NCBI RefSeq assembly: GCF_902459465.1
Contig: NC_047065.1
Location: forward strand, 4,150,309 to 4,214,308
Source of the DNA: Asterias rubens
Taxonomy: Eukaryota > Echinodermata > Asteroidea > Forcipulatida > Asteriidae
Direction: 5' to 3'
Length of the DNA stretch: 64,000 nt
Part shown: piece after piece, positions 44,981-55,590 of the stretch
How the letters are laid out: the number at the start of each line of letters is the position of its first letter
How positions within the stretch are numbered: the first letter of the stretch is position 1
Notes under the pieces: model-generated
Seen by the model: the letters and a program-made list of their open reading frames with translations, nothing else
Databases searched by the model: none
What the model was told of the DNA's origin: nothing
Program-made: the position numbers and the translations under genes

Positions 44981-45354
44981 TTTAAAGCCATTACACACTT
45001 TCGGTAAACAGTATTGTCCAAGTCCCACACTTCGTGTATCACAACTTATATATAAAATAACAATCCTGTGGAGATTTGGGCTCAATCAGTCATTGGAGTC
45101 GAGAGAAAATAACGGGAAAACCCCCTCTTGTTTCCGCGCGTTTCGCCGTGTCATGACATGTGTTTACTATAAATCCGTAATTCCCGCTATCGAGAATTGA
45201 TATTGTTTTAATGTTTTCTCAAAAGGTATTTAGCATTTCATGGAATAATATTTCAAGAGAAGTCTTTCACCATTACCTTCTGTAAACCCTGTAAATTATT
45301 TGTAAATCTGTGAACCTTTTTTTTTTCCTGTACCGAAAGTGTATAATGGCTTTA
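44981..45354. mobile_element. Family B palindromic element, copy 2
   Basis: TTTAAAGCCATTACACACTT to AAGTGTATAATGGCTTTAAT, very similar to copy 1 across its whole length, so amplification was probably recent. Confidence 0.92.
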
Positions 45355-45379
45355 ATATGATGTAGACTTTCAAAAAAAA

Positions 45380-45762
45380 TTAAACCTGTTCTCTATCAGA
45401 ATGTCCGTTGTCTAAACTCACCATAATACCCAAACACTGTGCATAAACACATGACTCTGCCCGATGAAGCTTGATAACTTCATCGTAATCAGGGGGCGGG
45501 ATTTCAGACTGCCGCCTAATGTAAACGTCTCGATTTTCCAGGACAGTGCTGTACGACGGCGGACTTTCGGTATAATCCATGGGTGTGATGTCGCTGCTAT
45601 CTGTTGATGCATTCCGGGCCTGTGCGAGGTTGGCACGGAGTTGACGTCTGATGCGATTGTCTCTTTGTTTGAGGAAGTAAGAGATGAAGCAACAGACAAT
45701 AAGTAGGGTAGCGAGGACTCCATTGACAAGAACAACGATAAGAGTTACAGACTCGGAGGAAT
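45380..45762 (-). CDS. Second transmembrane/cytoplasmic-tail exon of the SRCR receptor (alternative last exon or duplicate)
   Basis: A phase-1 acceptor (TTTTCTAG) at 45763-45764 opens a frame of 126 further residues plus stop (TAA at 45380). It reads DSSESVTLIVVLVNGVLATL, a membrane segment, then basic residues (KQRDNRIRRQLR). The tail has PPSYSTV, DVYIRRQ and [14 protein letters not shown]. It is clearly paralogous to 48325-48638 but has about 20 extra C-terminal residues (ending HSDREQV). Because the phase matches all SRCR exons upstream, it could be spliced to them as an alternative end. Alternatively it is what remains of a tandemly duplicated gene. PPxY motifs suggest binding to WW-domain proteins such as NEDD4-type ligases. 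Confidence 0.7.
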
Positions 45763-46294
45763 CTAGAAAAGGAATATATATATAACTCTTGTTACTAAGT
45801 AGCAATTTTTAGGGGGAAAGAAGTTTGCAAATACAGTCGAGTCGACCGTAAAACAAAGTAACACAAGGCAGAAATGAGATTCAGAACTTCTTGTTTGTTG
45901 TTATTTTGAAAAAAATAAGTTTGCGATTGCAGTCGGGTCTCGTTATAACAAGATCGCTGGGACTGGCCTAGTAATAAAACCTGCCTCTTTATAGCAGGAA
46001 TGTTGTTTTAAGAGGACAGCAAAACATAGAAATACAAAGCAGCAATGGGATATGGGACTTCTTGCTGATGGTAATCTTGGAGAGAAAAAATGTTTGAGAT
46101 TTACAGTCGAGCCGATCGTTGTAACTAGATCTCTTGGACTCGCAAAACTGCCTCTTTATAGCAGGAATGTTGTTATAAGACGACAGCAAAACAAAGAAAC
46201 ACAAAGTGGAAATGAGATTCAAGACTTCAAAACCTCTGTACAATGAAATCGGGTGAAATTTTTTCGGGAGCACCATGTGTAAATCTCGAGTAGT

Positions 46295-46600
46295 GGTGGT
46301 TCTGAAAAGGTAATGAGCAACGGAGAGCTGTTGATTGTTATACACATTGTGAGAAACTGCATTCTCTGAAGTTAAGTATTTTTTTGGGAAAGAGGTAATT
46401 TCCCACTCAAATATTTAAAGTCTTTTATTATGCATCTGAAAACGTACAAGGTTGTTTTTTTCTTTCATTATTCTCTTGCAACTTCAATGACCAATCGATT
46501 CAAAATTTGTACAGATTTGTTGCTTTATGTATTTGTTGGGATACACTAAGTGAGAAGACTGGTCTTTGACAAAGGTGTCCAATTACCAAAGGTGTCCAGG
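46295..46600. mobile_element. Family A element, degenerate copy 14
   Basis: GGTAATGAGCAACGGAGAGC and CATTGTGAGAAACTGCATTC through GAGAAGACTGGTCTTTGAC to ACCAAAGGTGTCCAGG. The left terminus is lost. Confidence 0.7.
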
Positions 46601-46748
46601 GGTTGATTTCACAAAGAGTCCTAGGAGATATTAAAAGCTTAAGTCCTAAGTTAGGACGAGTAATCAAGATAAAACTGGTCTTCACTTTCTGTGAAACCCA
46701 GATTGAAAGAGTAAATGTTGAGGATGATAGGGCTTAGGTTCATCTTAC

Positions 46749-46817
46749 CTGTCATGTTGGGTACGCTGTGACACTCGCCGTTATTCTTAGGACAAATACA
46801 GTACAGCTGCGTCTTTA
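46749..46817 (-). CDS. Possible small stalk exon before the second tail
   Basis: A donor GTAAGATG (minus, 46748-46741) follows an open frame KTQLYCICPKNNGECHSVPN MTG that ends in phase 1, as the tail exon at 45762 requires. Acceptors at several AGs (46807-46821) are possible, and two of them give a phase-1 start. The segment abuts SINE-like sequence at 46855-46985. It is a tentative exon. Confidence 0.3.
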
Positions 46818-47450
46818 CTTCTTCAAGTCACAGTTGGGTGGTTGGGTTGGCGTAGTCGTATCTTTCCTCGCCTTCCACCTGTGGGACCCCCGCGTTGATT
46901 TACTCCAGGTGGACTTTGTAGATCTGGTTTTCAGTCCCTACCTGATGGCGTGGATTTCCCTTGAAATAATTCTCTAGGCTTTTCCTCCAACATCTAAAAC
47001 TGAAACTTTGTTTTTTGGTCTTTTCTCCGTTGGGCTCTCGGGAAGTATAGTGATAAAAAAAAGTACACTTTTCTGAAAGTCCTTGGCTTCAAAACCAGAA
47101 TTAATTAATGAAATTAAAATACGGTTGTTCACAAGTGGAATAGTTAAAGTATGTAGGTTTCAACCTCGGCCAATGAAACCATCACCTGGTCATGATTTTC
47201 TCAAATTTATTTTTCGTAAAGTAATTGAAAAGAAAAAACTTGATTTTTATATTCCTTTTTCAAATCAGGAAAAAAAAAAAAAACACAACTTCCCTGAATC
47301 AAATGAAACTAGAGTTCTAGAGGACAAATCCGGGTGTTCGAATAAGTCATATGAAACATGAAACCTCCGGTCTCGACAGGAACTGAAGGTAAAATAGGTC
47401 ACGTTTTGTGCATTGCCCAAGAGCTTTGAAAGTTGATGTAATGATTATTA

Positions 47451-47866
47451 TAGACAGTGGACACTATTGGTAATTGTCAAAGACGAGTCTTCTCACTTGA
47501 GATACATGTACATCTCAACATATGCCACTTGAGATACATCTCAACATATGCATAAAATAACAAACCTGTGAAAATTTGAGCTCAGTTGGTCATCGAAGTT
47601 GCGAGATGATAATGAAAGAAAAAACACCCTGGTCACACAAAGTTGTGTGTTTTCAGATGCTTGATTTCAAGACCTTAAATTCTAAACTTGATGTCTCAAA
47701 ATCAAATTGTGGACTAAAAACTTCTTTCTCAAAAACTACGTCACTTCAGAGGGAGCCGTTCTCACAATGTTTTACATTATCAACCTCTCCCCATTACAAG
47801 TTACCATGTAAGTTTTTTTGCTAATAAATATTTTGAGTAATTACCAATAGTGTCCACTGCCGTTAA
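47451..47866. mobile_element. Family A element, copy 15
   Basis: AGACAGTGGACACTATTGGT to AATAGTGTCCACTGCCGTTA. It contains an internal duplication of CTTGAGATACATCTCAACAT that lengthens the left arm. Confidence 0.88.
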
Positions 47867-48324
47867 CAAATGATGTAATGATTATTAATGTTGCATGTTT
47901 CATTAATAAATTACACATTTTTGTATGGGTTTTTTTGTATTTCTGATTTGGACCATAAGTGAAGGTCAAACATGGTCATTTTTACAATTTGTATATTTAA
48001 ATGGCTTGTAATTCGACACCTGATGTCATCATCATGATGTCATTACTTCTGCTAACCTATAGTCTAATTACATTCAAAGTTTGAAGTTGATGTGAGCTTT
48101 GCAACTATGCATTTGCCTGCAGACATAAAAAAACAAAACAAAACGAACACCTAAATATTCACAATTAGTCTTACAACAAAATTTCACTTCCGTTTAATGC
48201 TATTACGCTAAACAAACCAAAAAATGGCACGGCGATAATAAAGTCTTGTTTACTATCGCATTATAAAGTTTAAATAATAATTTTTGATATTATAAAACAA
48301 AATAAAAAATACTGTACAAAATCC

Positions 48325-51300
48325 TCAAACATGCGTCGTGTCTGCCCGATGAAGCTTCATAACTTCATCGTAGTCAGGAGGTGGGGTTTCAGACCGCTGC
48401 CTGATGTAAACATCTTGGTTTTCCAGTACCGTGTTGTACGCCGGCGGATCGTCTATATACTCCATGGGCGTGTTGTTGTCACCCCCCGTTGCATTCTGCG
48501 CTTGTCTGATGTGGGCAATGTGTCGACGTAGGACGTGTCTGTCCCAGAGTTTGAGCGAGCAGTAGATGAGGCAGCTTATGACGATGAGGAGGGCTATCAG
48601 GCCATTGATAAGAACAACGATTAGAGGTAGGAAGGAATCTGCAGAAAGATAAAAACAGACATTCATAAATCAAAGTGTCGTGGCCGAGTGGTTTAGAGCA
48701 CCGAATTTCTGTTTCTGATCAGTAGAGTGTGGGTCCGAGTCGCAGTAATAACACTTGTGTCCTCAAGCAAGACACTTAACCTTTGCTTTGTCCTTCGGTT
48801 GGGACGTAAAGCCAGTGGTCCTATTTATCAAAAAAAGAAGGGGTCCGCCCCGGCATTACTGGCTGGGTTTCTGTATGCGCCGTAGCACCTTGTAAACCCT
48901 TATAAGGTGCTACACAATTGGGTCTCAGAATTCATAACTTCAATAGCTATCTTTCTGTAAAACTGTGTATACCAGTCACCATCATACATATCTGACATGC
49001 TACTTCCATATGTCCCAACGCGTTTCCTACGCTCTTCCTCAGAGAACATCTTGGCCGAACATCGCACCGTCTCCAGAGCTGGTTCACGTGCTTTTTCTGC
49101 TGCTGCTCCAAATCTGTGGAACTCATTACCATCACAATACAAGAAACTACTGAAGACTCACATATACAAAAATAGCCGACTGGTTTATTTAACTTTTCAT
49201 TGGATCATCTTGAGTTTGGACTTCTTTGTTGCATCTTCTGTAGGCGCTTTGTAACCTTGGAAAAAAGGCGCCTCATATAAATGCTGATATGTATGTATGT
49301 ATCTACGGTATGTACTATGCACCTTGAGTACCTTGTTGGTAGATACGTGTGCTACGTATGTAAGACTTTAATAATATTATTATTAAATACCCCAGACAGT
49401 TTCACTATTCCTATTGGTGGAGAGCATGTCAAGTGGGGATGTTTAAACGGCTGATAAAGACATACCTGGAGCTGTTTAAGGCCGGCTGGCTTCGCATGTT
49501 CGCAAGTTTACTTACGCAGAACGCAATCCTCTAGCTATATGTACATGCCTGTAATCTATTTTTACTTTTGCTGAGCAGAAAATGTTTAGGCACTATTTTC
49601 TGATTAAGCGGCTCTATTAAATTGGTCACAGCTCTTTGGGAAGAAAACTGCTTCAAGGGAAGACTTTGAAGCACAGAGTTAGGGATAGGGTAAGGTTAAA
49701 GTCATGTCACACGAGGTAATTTACAGGCAACCAGTTAAAGACAATCTCTACGAAGAGAATTAATTCACATTTGAATGTTCGCATATTCTTGCGGGGGGGG
49801 GGGGGGTCACAAAAATGACTCATGTGCAAACCAAAGTGGTCCCGACGCATGCACTGCAATTGGTTGCATCCAAGTTGCCTGTGTGTTAAGGCCTTTAGTG
49901 CTGAGGTTTACATCTCACCTGTCGTTTCAGGATACATTGTAACCAAGGGTATTTTGAAAATCGAAATTTGAGGTCAGTGGGTCAAAACTATTTAAATTAA
50001 TTTTTTTTAAATTTTGAATATTGACTATTCCGAATGGCCCATTAGTGTTGAGTTTTAACTCACCTGCCGTTTCAGGATACATAGTGACCAGTGGAATCTT
50101 ACTCTCATGACACTGCACCCCAGCATCTTCGTTGTGCTTACAGTTATGATTCCCAATCCCTTGATGGGCGCAGTCCAAGAGATGCGTCTCGTTCCCGAGA
50201 CACTCCACGTCGTCAAGAAGGATGGGTCCGGTGCCCTCGCCGAAGTACGCTTGCGCTGCGGCCGCGCTAGCCGCATAGTACCCAAGCTGCTGGCACACCA
50301 CGTCAGCATCGGTGTAGTCCCAGTTGTCGTCGCAGACGGTTCCCCATTGTCCCTCGTATGAAATCTCCACTCGACCCTCGTACGGGAAATAACCGTCTTT
50401 AAGTCGGACTTGGAAATCTGTGAAGGTTTAAAAAAAAAATTATTCAAGGTAGGGCTATAGAAGAAAGAATGCTGATTTATAGGTATTGATATTAAGACAA
50501 GTACGAAGTCACATACATGTATGAAAGTATCAGCTGATTACAGTGTCTTCTTGCTGAGAAAACTGCCAAGGAATTCTCATAAGAAACCATCCATCAATCA
50601 GAAATCTGTGAAACATCTCATACATGAACCATTTCTGAGATTCAAACGTTGATAGGTAAATGGTTTGCCCCTGTTGGGAGTTGGTTTGGGCCAGTTGAGT
50701 GTAGCTCTCACCCCCAAAAATAAAAAAGTCAATGTTTTAAGACACAGCCATGCTGCATCTCTATTATTTCAAATTTCTGGAAGTGTCGTGGCCGAGCGGT
50801 TAAGAGCACCAAAATTCAAACTCTGGTGTTTCTGATCAGCAGAGTGTGGGTTTGAATCCCCAGCTAAACATTAAGCCATTGGTCCCATGTGTTGTGTAAC
50901 GCGTGTATAAGAACCAAGTGCACTTATCGAAAAGAGAAGGGTTCCTGGTCCGATCAGCAGCAAATTGCGCCACAGCAATTTGTATAGCATTACATGGTGC
51001 TATCAGAATTAGGTCGCATAATTCAAAAACGTAGTCCCACACCTGGCAGGAAATACTTCATGTTACAGCGCCAGGAGCGTCACTGGGTGACGGACATGTG
51101 TGCTATATAAGAAGCCACAATTATTAATATTATTATTATTATTATTATTAAATGTCCAGCTGGCACGACTCACCTGGCATTGGTGTAGGCTCACTATCGC
51201 TGCACTCCACTACGGCCATCCGATCTGAATTACACTCATCCACCGTCGCAAACTCCTGCTGGCATTCCGCCAGCGATCCTTCCGTCCCTTTACATACGAT

Positions 51301-54300
51301 ATTGCTGATGAGTATTGACTTGGTAAGCTTCGCGCAGTCTTCCGAAAGATCTACAGGTAGCGCAAACTGAAACCCAAGCTGTCTGCAAGCAACTTGCGCA
51401 GCTGCAATGTCCCATCCCTCGCTGCATAGAGACCACCAAGTTCCGAAGTAGTCAATTTCCACTCGACCTTTACTTGAACCTTCTTCAGGAGACAGACGAA
51501 TGACTGCTCCTGTTTGGGGAAAACAAAACAAATCTTTAAAGGCACTGGACACTATTGGTAATTACTCAAACTTCTTGTTAGCACAACAATTTAATTGGTA
51601 CGAGCGATGGAGAGCTGTTGATAAAATAAATCATTGTGAGAAACGGCTCCCTCTGAAGGTAGTTGTTTGAGAAAAAAGTAATTTTCCACTGAAATATTTG
51701 AATTGATTTCAAGGCCTCAGCTGAGGTCTCAAATTCAAGCATCTGAAAGCAAACAAATTGTGCGCCAAGGGTGTTTTTTCTTTTATTATTCTCGTGCAAC
51801 TTCGACGACCTATTGAGTCAAAATTTTCACAAGTTAATATTTTATGCATATGTTGAGATACTACACCAAGTGAGAAGTCTGGTCTTTCACAATTACCAAA
51901 GGTGTCCAGCGCCTCTAAGATACAAAATAAAAAGTAGTGGTCCAAGGACAGAGCCCATTTTTTATGCTTACAGGCTTTATGAAAAAGGGCCCAGTTTACC
52001 TGCATTTGGGGAGCTTTGATTGCTGCAAACAACACCAGCATTCATGACACAGTTCCCGACACTCGGGCCACTACTCTTGCACAGCGTCAAGAACTCCTGC
52101 CATCTCGGACAACTGAAATCCAACCGCTGTCTAAGGCTCTTAGGACTGCCCGCTCCTGTCGTCTCCTTGGGATGTTGTGCCGTTGCCGACAGTGCGTAGT
52201 TGAATCCGAGCTGCTGGCACACTGCCATGGCCTCGTCTATGCCCCACTGGTCGTGACAAACAGGTAGCCACTGTTTTCCGTACAGGACTGTTACTGCCCC
52301 GTCTAAGGGTGACTCTCCACCCACAAGACGGACTGGGCATAAAAAAGACAAAAAAAGAATACAAAACTTTTTCATGATGGAATAATTTCTCAAAATTGTT
52401 GATTAAAGAAAAGATATTTGATTGCTGTGCATACTACTTTAAAAAGGGAAGGTATATGTTTCAGAGCTGTTGAGAGAAAAAATTGAACTCCGACCCCGAG
52501 CACAAAGCGCATAAGCATGCGAGCTCGAAAACTTGCAAGCATGAAGCCCAATCATTTATCTTTGGTATTAAAAGCCCTACTCTACAAAATGGGACGTTAT
52601 TATATGGTTATACATGTATCTCTTTTAGAAATTTATCCTAAGGGAAGTGGGGGGGGGGGGGATAAAAAAAAAAAATCAGAATTCTGTTTGAAGCGGAGGA
52701 ATCACATCCCTGTATTTTATATAAGAGTATATTATTTTGATTTTTGAAAGTTTATATTATTATCATAAAAAAAAAAAAAAAGACACGGCGAAAACATGAT
52801 AATAACATCTTTACCTGGTAGAGGTCTCTCTTGACAAGAAACGACAGCGTCCTCCGCCCTCTGGCAGCTCTGTGTGGTGGGTTTGCTGCAGGAGCATTGC
52901 CCAAGATAGCTCTCGTTCCCGGCACATTTAAAGTCCTCGATAAACATCGGTCCCTGTCCCTGCCCAAACTGTGCCCCGCCCATCAGAGTCGGACCCAGCA
53001 CATCTGCCTGTAGGAACCCGAGCTGGCGACAGACTACATCGGCGTTGCTCGGGTGCCAGATGTTGTTGCATACCGTCGACCATTCCTCACTGGCGAGGAT
53101 TTCTATGCGGCCTTGATGGAGAAAACTTCCCCCGACAATCCTGATGGGGAGTTCTGAAGAAGAAAAAAAAATTAAAGATGGAAGAATTCTGATCAAATAT
53201 TCACGCAATTATCAGTATAGGTTCGGTTTAGGGTTGGCATGGTTGGCGTGTGCGTAAAAAATCCTCTCTGTTTATACTCTTTGAGCTCTTCAGGTAATTT
53301 TTAGCTGTTTTTTGTGATTTCATTCATATTTTATATTGTATCCAGGGTCAACAGTTCATTGAAAACCGATGGGGCTACCCTGGTTAAACAAGACCAAATA
53401 AATAAATGAAGCAATATCATAAAATCCTCCAGATGGTCATAGACCAATTGTTCTAAGGGAAGTTACAAAAACATACTTATCACAGCCACAGTAAGTAATG
53501 AGTAAAGTGGCAAAAAAAACCAAAAAAAAAAACAGCATATATGCTGTCAATTTACAGATTGGACAAAATCAAATTGTATTGAGGCAGACTTCTTGTTCTT
53601 CTCCCATTCAAAATAAAATTTGGTGATGAACTGAAATGTTCCGAGAATATTAACCACTTCCCAGCTGTCACTTCCTCCAGGGATGGTTTGAACAAGAGCC
53701 AAGTTTGCCATGCAGCATCTGTGGTAATGGGTGGGGCCCAGTTTTGTGTCAAACAATTAAGATTTGGACCAGTTCCAAGCATCAGTTTTTTTTTTAATCA
53801 AATGCAAAGATGCTGAATCCAGTCAGCCACTTTTACAGTAAACACCATACATAAAGCATGCAGTCAATTTCGCTAGTGACTGTCATCACCTTTAATACTA
53901 TAAATAATCTTACGGAGAGATTTCCATATCCTGCCACCACTTGTTCAATCATTTTTACCCAACAGGCCAAAAGAGTAAAAAGAATATTATTTTATTTCTT
54001 AATGAATAAAAAAAATGGTAGCAGAAGAATTTGGAAAATGTGTCAATCGTGGAGAGTTTACATCATTTTTTTAGCTTTAGGCCTAATTACAAGAAGCAAA
54101 AACACCAATTACTCCGAAGTTCTAAAAACTATTTTGTAAGGCTCTCACGGGGAAGCCTGACACTAGTTTCTAGAAAACATGATTTAATTATAATAATTTA
54201 TAAAAAGATATCAATATAAACCACAAGGGCAACTGACTGGGTAAATTTTGAAATGATTTTTGGGGTTGAACAAAGAATTGACTAGAGTGGGATTCGAACC

Positions 54301-54994
54301 AACAACCTCCGGATTAACGTGCCGGCGCTCTACCAACTGAGCTGTCTAGCCCTATGTTGGCAGTGGCACCCCCGAACAAAGATATTGACAAAATAGGGAC
54401 ACCGCCAATATAGGGCTAGATAGCTCAGTTGGTAGAGCTCCGGCCATTAATCCGGAGGTCGTTGGTTCGAATCCCACTCTAGTCAATTCTTTGTTCAACC
54501 CCAAAAATAATTTATAAAAACAAACGGAAAAGTTTCCGTGTGGCGCCACCACTTTTTCATTCGATATGAAATAAATATAGTATCTAATTAACCTCAATGA
54601 GATATCCCTTTTTGTAATAATGAGTGAATAACAGTGGTGGTGCCATACGGAAACAAACAAACAAACAACTCTAAAAAATAATAGTAAGTTTTTAATTAAT
54701 TAGTGAATTACTTTTTTTAATTATAAGTACTGATACATTGATAATAAATCAAAATTCACATAATAATCCATAAGTTAAATATAATTCACACGGTATTCAA
54801 AATTTGTAACTTCACGAAATCATATATAGACAATTAAATCAAGAATACTTTTTACCACTTTTGTGTGTCGTTTGGCATGCTGAGTGTGAATCGCCTGGAG
54901 TTGAAACAGATTTACAGACATGACTACACCAAGTCAGCACGAACATCATCACAAATATCCTGCCCCACAACCACATCCACTGCACATGCCGCAT
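48325..54994 (-). CDS. Single-pass membrane receptor with four SRCR domains
   Basis: Minus-strand exons: 54994-54856 (signal peptide), 53153-52815, 52332-52000, 51509-51174 and 50417-50064 (one SRCR domain each), and 48638-48325 (membrane segment and tail, TGA). Every internal junction is phase 1, the usual SRCR arrangement; about 604 residues. The proposed start [18 protein letters not shown] leads into a hydrophobic signal; in-frame ATGs also lie at 55051 and 55090. SRCR landmarks include [34 protein letters not shown] and DAGVQC. The last exon has [20 protein letters not shown], then PPAYNTV and PPPDYDEV (PPxY motifs). Echinoderms have greatly expanded SRCR receptor families linked to immune recognition, so a scavenger or pattern-recognition role is plausible but unproven. 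It is divergent from TRAF7. I cannot name a specific orthologue. Confidence 0.85.
48673..48915 (+). mobile_element. SINE with Ser/Leu-tRNA-like head
   Basis: GTGTCGTGGCCGAGTGGTTT, then TCTGATCAGTAGAGTGTGGG and CACTTGTGTCCTCAAGCAAG, ending AAGGTGCTACACAATTGGG. It lies in the last intron of the SRCR gene. Confidence 0.8.
48989..49303 (+). mobile_element. LINE 3' end (ORF2 C-terminus)
   Basis: The frame contains [20 protein letters not shown], then [19 protein letters not shown] and KTHIYK, a classic non-LTR reverse transcriptase C-terminus. It ends with GGCGCCTCATATAAATGCTG and a (TATG)n tail at about 49288. It is 5'-truncated. Confidence 0.85.
49919..49966 (-). pseudogene. Duplicated 3' end of the fourth SRCR exon, including its splice donor
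   Basis: On the minus strand, AAAATACCCTTGGTTACAAT GTATCCTGAAACGACAG|GTGAGA closely repeats the authentic exon end at 50064 (ATTCCACTGGTCACTATGTA, CCTGAAACGGCAG|GTGAG). It lies about 145 bp further into the intron. Read-through from the real exon reaches it out of frame, so it appears to be a relic. Confidence 0.75.
50781..51150 (+). mobile_element. SINE with Ser/Leu-tRNA-like head and (ATT)n tail
   Basis: GTGTCGTGGCCGAGCGGTTA and GTGGGTTTGAATCCCCAGC form the head. A body with GCGCCAGGAGCGTCACTGGG leads to GTGTGCTATATAAGAAGCCA and (ATT)n at 51127-51150, ending 24 bp from the SRCR3 exon. Confidence 0.8.
51536..51918. mobile_element. Family A element, copy 16
   Basis: TTTAAAGGCACTGGACACTA to AAGGTGTCCAGCGCCTCTAA. 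It begins about 26 bp from the acceptor of the third SRCR exon (51509), inside the intron. Confidence 0.88.
53225..53415 (+). mobile_element. SINE fragment
   Basis: GGGTTGGCATGGTTGGCGTG and TGCGTAAAAAATCC at the head, resembling 5465. It ends in GGGGCTACCCTGGTTAAACA and an AAATAAATAAATG tail. It lies between the signal-peptide exon and SRCR1. Confidence 0.5.
54265..54500. mobile_element. Head-to-head pair of tRNA-derived SINEs
   Basis: A minus copy (54275-54357) and a plus copy (54362-54500) share GGGCTAGA(T/C)AGCTCAGTTGG and the B box GTTGGTTCGAATCCCACTCT. The acceptor stem of the plus copy can pair fully, but its anticodon loop is one base too long. The leader GAACAAAGATATTGACAAAA lies between them. 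Confidence 0.8.
54526..54654. mobile_element. Family D 130-bp palindrome, copy 3
   Basis: GGAAAAGTTTCCGTGTGGCG to GTGGTGGTGCCATACGGAAA, core in the opposite orientation to copies 1 and 2. It lies in the first intron of the SRCR gene. Confidence 0.92.
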
Positions 54995-55590
54995 AGCTAT
55001 TGTGAACGCTATTGTCCTGTTCACTCTAAATAAAGTTACATGAATAGCCATTGAAGGTCGGCTTGACTCTTCTGTTGAGTGGAATGTCATTCACCAAATC
55101 AATGCATCAAAACACAAGATTCTGAAGATCACTTTACTCAGATTTCCTCCATCACTGATAACGGTTTTTCCTGAAACAAACGTCCCCTCTCATTGTGCAG
55201 ACTTCATTATTAACTCTTTTGGAGTTTCAGAAAACTTGTTGTGAATGGGTGACTCAAAGTAAACAATAATCGGAGTTGTTTTTATTTCGGAGGCTAGACA
55301 TCCCAAAATAAAATCAGAACTTCCTTCGACCGACTTGTTGTCCTGAACAGCGCCCTCCCTTGGGAAGAAAGTCATAACTTGTGATGAATTTTAAGATCTC
55401 ATTTATTGCAAAAACTGTAATTTTTCTAAAATCAATTTATTTGGACCAAATTTGTCAGCTAGTCAGATGCGGGTAAACTGTAATTCCAAGCTGTTTGTTT
55501 TATAACAATCAAAGACATGTGAGATCATTCTTTTGGGAATTCCTTCTTTTGAAATACCGCCCTCCATTGGCGTGATGTAGTTATTTCATC
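54995..55590. promoter_or_regulatory. Divergent promoter between SRCR receptor and TRAF7
   Basis: At most 596 bp separate the two coding starts (about 500 if the upstream SRCR ATG at 55090 is used). Near TRAF7 lies CGCCCTCCATTGGCGTGATG, with CCATTGG as a CCAAT-like site on the minus strand. No TATA box is evident. It is inferred from gene orientation. Confidence 0.45.

Larger units (their letters stand above)
36295..45379. other. PRELID3B 3' UTR and gene-poor repeat region
   Basis: No confident gene over about 9 kb. It holds the tandem C-terminal units; two family B elements (36991-37370 and 44981-45354); a family F element (37662-37813); an inverted repeat at 39177-39270; family A copies at 39595-40247, 42682-43044 and 43751-44139; GGGCCCAATTTCATAG-type fragments at 40308 and 41010-41295; and long C and G runs at 44862-44938. 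AATAAA hexamers occur at 36740 and near 40789. Confidence 0.6.

Noticed and set aside
46295-46600. Coding frames around 45989-46345
   Set aside because: They are antisense readings of family A and neighbouring duplicated repeat sequence (GCAGGAATGTTGTT repeats), with no domain.
47083-47361. 92-codon plus-strand frame MASKPELINEIKIRL
   Set aside because: Low-complexity Lys-rich ending from an A run, no splice context, no recognised family.
54420-54485. Possible tRNA gene
   Set aside because: The A and B boxes and acceptor stem are good, but the anticodon loop is one base too long, the leader and tail match a dispersed repeat, and an inverted copy lies next to it. It is called a SINE.
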